Positions 61,203-64,000 of a stretch of 64,000 bases of DNA are shown one piece after another. Every line of letters begins with the position of its first letter. Position 1 is the first letter of the stretch. This stretch comes from CAWGHZ01 sp963822575 (GTDB lineage: Bacteria; Pseudomonadota; Alphaproteobacteria; MPNO01; DASWLB01). The DNA is taken from contig CAWGHZ010000005.1 of assembly GCA_963822575.1 (NCBI GenBank), positions 434,001-498,000 on the forward strand. The letters run 5' to 3'. Under the pieces are notes generated by a model, which saw nothing but the letters and a program-made list of their open reading frames with translations, was not told the DNA's origin and searched no databases. A program made the translations under genes and the position numbers.

Positions 61203-62400
61203 TGGCTCGCATCCCCTCCGTCTTCTACCAGCAGGCCAATTCGTCGCCGATCGGCGACGCGATCGGCAATTTCACCCGATCCATGATTGCGCTGCCCGGG
61301 CCGGACGAGCGCGCGCAGAAGGTCGCACAGGCGCGCTACTACCAGGCGCTCACCGATCAGGCACACGCGTCCGTCGCGGCCAAGCAGCAGCAGGAACAGG
61401 CGGCGACGAACCTCGGCGATGCGATCCGCCACATCGCGCAGAACTCGCAGGCGGCGTCCGATCCGGCGCTCGTGGGCTGGACCGAACCGGGTAATGCGTG
61501 GGCGGACCCGCAGTCTCGGTTCAACGCGCAGGCCCCCGCTATCGCGACGGCGAATGCCGCGTCGGCGCACCCGCAGCCGATCGGCGACGTTTACCGTTCG
61601 ACCTTGGCCGTGATTCCCGATGCGAGCCCGGCGATGCAGGACCGATTCCTGGCGGCCAGCGGGCACCCGATTACGCTGACCGAAGCGAAGGGCCGCGATT
61701 ATGCGCTCAACGCCGACAACCTCCCGGCGCTGCCGGTGGAGCGCCGCGTCGCGCTCGGCGCGCAGCCGAACGACTCGCAGGAAAAGGCGTTGATCGTGGG
61801 CGGTCTTCCGGCGACCGACCAGCGCACGTTCGCGCTCGGCCCGCAGGCGTTCGGCCCGACAAAGTCGCAGATCAAAGGCGGCATCCTGCGCCACATGCCG
61901 CTGGACAAGCAGCAGTCGGCCGTGCTGCCGCAATCGTCGTCCGCGCCACGCGAGGCGTCGAACGCGCAGATCACGCAGGCCCGCAAGACGCTCGAACGTC
62001 TCGGCCTCAATTCCGAAGCGATCCGCACGGCGAGCCAGCCGATGCTACCGAATGGCATGCCCAATCCCGATTACCAGCCGCGCGTCGGCCAGCTTGTCAC
62101 CCTTGCGACCAAGCGCCTGGTCGGAGTCGACGATCCCGGCTTCGAGGATGTGTGGAACCGCGTCTATGGCACGACCACCCCGAAGTCCTGCCGCGCCGAC
62201 CGGGCCGGTTCCCTGTCCTCGGAACCGGGCCAAGCGAGCCCTACACCCCCGGCGCTGGGCCGGTTGAGCCGCCGACAAGCAAGGGACCGGACGGGAAGGT
62301 GCAGATCGACCCGAGCAAGCTCAAGGTCGGCCAGCGCTACACGATCGGCGGTAAGACCTACACCTGGGATGGCAAGAACTTCGTTGCGGCGGGGCAATGA
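61202..62400 (+). CDS. Phage-type protein of about 398 residues, two frameshifts
   Basis: Reads as one protein if extra bases near 62183 and 62214 are removed; the corrected length is a whole number of codons with the stop at 62398-62400. N-terminal part: ARIPSVFYQQANSSPIGDAI and a coiled region (VAQARYYQALTDQAHASVAA). The middle has NITL-type helices, the C-terminal part a Pro-rich linker (PSEPYTPGAGPVEPP) and a beta hairpin end VGQRYTIGGKTYTWDGKNFV. The pattern suits an internal virion or tail-associated protein. No family recognised. Confidence 0.6.
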
Positions 62401-62403
62401 CCG

Positions 62404-64000
62404 ATGGCCGCCGCGACACTATCGCTCGATGACGCCAACGCTCTCTTGGCCGCGCCGGCGGCGCCCAGCGCGCTGAGCCTCGGCGACGCCAATGCGCTTA
62501 CTCGCGCCGGCCGAAGGCGGAAGGGTGCGGCAAAGCCGGCCTTGGCCGTGCTCACCGATTACCGCCTGGCGTTCCGGCCCGGCGATTCCGCTTCGTACCG
62601 GGGAGCGCGATTCCTCCCACAACCGCGCCGGCCGCACCGGCACTGCGGCCGAGCACCGGTCCCAACTGGTTCGTGCGCCAAGGGATCGCCACGCCCGACA
62701 GCCCGATCGGCCTGCACGGGCTCGAAGGTTTGGTGAAGCCCATCGAGGATTGGGCGACGCGCGAGTTCACGACGCATCCGGCCAACGACCCGCTCGGCGA
62801 TCGGCGAAGTCGAGCCGCCGGCGATCCTGCATCCACTGCGGCCGAGCCCTCAATCCGACGCTGAAGGCGATCGTGCAGTCCGATGCGGACGTGCAGAAGC
62901 GCGACCGAGGAGTACGGCCCGCTCAGTCCCGGAAGTCGGACAGGCGATCCTCGAGAACCCGCTTGCCACCGCGTTCATGCCGGGCGAGGGCCTGGCGCGC
63001 GGCCCGAACGTTCTCCTGCACGAGGCGCCGGCTCGGCGCACGCACTGCGCCCGGCGCACGCACGGCGCTCGGCGCACGCACGGCGCCCCCGCGGCCCGAA
63101 CCCCAGCCGACCGCTCCGGCGGACAGCGGCCCGCAGACGCGGAGCCGCCGCCAGCCGAGCCTGCGACCCCCACCGGGCCGGAGACCGCACCAGCGGCCAC
63201 AGCGCCGCAGCCGGCCCCCGCCGGAATGCCGACCACGCTGAGTCCGGACGAGGCAAGCGCGATCCTGAACGGCCGGGTGTTCACCCCCCGCGGCACAGCC
63301 GTCGACACGACGCTCGGCGTGGTCGACGCATCGAAGTTGGTCACGAGCCACACGCCCGACCTGACGGTGAATCCGTCCTATCCGGCCGAACTGCAGCCGC
63401 GCGACCGCGCACGGGCGGCCAGCGGTGAGCAGATCGCCAACATCGCCGGCAACCTTCGGCCCGAGCTGTTGGGCAGCGGTGCCGACGCCACGACCGGCGC
63501 CCCGATCGTCGGCCCCGACAACGTGGTCGAGTCCGGCAATGCGCGCGTGCTGGCGCTGCGACGCGCCTACCAGGGCGGCGGCGCGGACCGTTACCGCGCA
63601 TGGTTGGAGGGCCAGGGGTTCGACACGTCAGGCATGAGCGAGCCGGTCCTTGTTCGACAGCGCACGACGGAAATGACGCCCGAGCAGCGCGCGCAGTTCA
63701 CCCGCGAGGCGAACGAGCGCACGACGGCGAGCATGGGCACCGCGGAGCAGGCGAGCGCCGACGCGGCCAATATGCCGACCTCGATGCTCGACGCCTACAA
63801 GGGCGGCGACATCACCGCCGCGGCCAATCGCGACTTCGTGCGCGGCTTCGTCAACTCGGTCGTGCCGGCCGCCGACCGCGGCTCGGTCTACACGCGCGAA
63901 GGCGGCCTGTCGCAGGACGGCCTTCGGCGCCTCGAAAACGCGGTCTTCGCAAAGGCGTACGGCGATCCCGAGCTCCTGGCCGCGCTGCGCGAGGACCAGG
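62404..64000 (+). CDS. Start of a large phage polyvalent-type protein with DdrB-like ParB domain (frameshifted, incomplete)
   Basis: Starts SLDDANALLAAPAAPSAL-like (two LxLxDANALL repeats) from ATG 62404. Six apparent one-base insertions lie between about 62499 and 62932, after which the frame is stable to the window end. The corrected text has GLHGLEGLVKPIEDWATREF, PLSPEVGQAILENPLATAFM and, from 63226, TTLSPDEASAILNGRVFTP followed by a ParB-like module: KLVTSHTPDLTVNP, QPRDRARAASGEQIANIA, DNVVESGNARVLALRRAYQG. The latter is the DdrB-like ParB domain of phage polyvalent proteins, which carry several effector or DNA-modifying domains and enter the host with the DNA. The rest lies outside the window. 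Confidence 0.7.
63034..63080 (+). repeat. Three 11-base repeats at 18-base spacing inside the polyvalent gene
   Basis: CGGCGCACGCA occurs at 63034, 63052 and 63070. In frame this encodes three ARRTHG-like units, an unusual low-complexity insertion between the helical N-terminal part and the ParB-like domain. Mis-assembly of the repeat is possible. Confidence 0.55.

Larger units (their letters stand above)
59427..64000. mobile_element. Second phage-like element behind tRNA-Glu (continues beyond the window)
   Basis: It contains a hypothetical gene, an excisionase-like helix-turn-helix gene and a phage-type operon with a DdrB-like ParB domain protein. G+C is a little lower and frames are more often broken than in the flanking core genes. 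The integrase has not been reached inside the window; the left border at tRNA-Glu is inferred. Confidence 0.7.

Noticed and set aside
63034..63080. CRISPR-like repeats
   Set aside because: Units are 11 bases with a seven-base spacer and lie inside a reading frame; there is no array or cas gene.

Overview
The window reads as part of the chromosome of an alphaproteobacterium of high G+C content (about two thirds by eye). Supporting signs are a glyQ-glyS-ppdK block, an RpoH-type sigma factor behind a GGAAC-N16-CGTT (EcfG-type) promoter, GANTC sites (the CcrM/GcrA methylation motif) in a core promoter, and a small protein resembling the C-terminal part of GcrA. Genus cannot be told from the sequence.

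Layout. 1-6.7 kb: oxidative and catabolic genes (cupin, katG, two tandem FAD monooxygenases, alpha/beta hydrolase). 7.3-13.9 kb: a surface polysaccharide cassette (galE, glycosidase-GT2 fusion, ABC exporter, glycosyltransferase). 13.9-23.8 kb: enoyl-CoA hydratase family protein, OmpA lipoprotein, ECF sigma factor, class III nucleotide cyclase, a four-gene operon (PEP mutase/isocitrate lyase family, two M24-fold proteins, amidohydrolase), a CBS protein and an outer-membrane barrel. 23.9-40.85 kb: a compact podovirus-type prophage ending in a tRNA-Pro. 40.9-59.4 kb: core genes (polyprenyl synthase, trmN6, glyQ, glyS, ppdK, ygfZ, three LPS-type glycosyltransferases, a dihydroorotase-like gene, acuI, rpoH, rluD, dihaem cytochrome c). 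59.35-64 kb: tRNA-Glu followed by a second phage-like element that runs off the window and carries the start of a large protein with a DdrB-like ParB domain.

The first prophage is the most interesting part. An S24 (LexA/CI-like) repressor gene is flanked by two long palindromic operators with the same half-site (24214-24262 and 25074-25124), each centred on a TTGACA box that points away from the repressor, as in lambda OL/OR. The rightward promoter leads to a GcrA-C-like zinc-motif protein and a DUF6456-like protein. Next come two tandem sigma70-type promoters with an almost identical spacer, each followed by a terminator-like hairpin (possible small RNAs or leaders). Then follow terminase, portal, scaffold, capsid, T7-like tail tube proteins, fibre, holin and endolysin. 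I see no integrase, recombinase, polymerase, primase or helicase, so the element is either a defective prophage or a domesticated, GTA-like particle producer.

Quality note. Several genes, including essential glyS and the housekeeping gene rluD, contain an inferred single-base insertion, and about eight cluster at 62183-62932. Every inferred shift is +1. This looks like sequencing or assembly error rather than decay, and I annotate these genes as single CDSs with the break position given.
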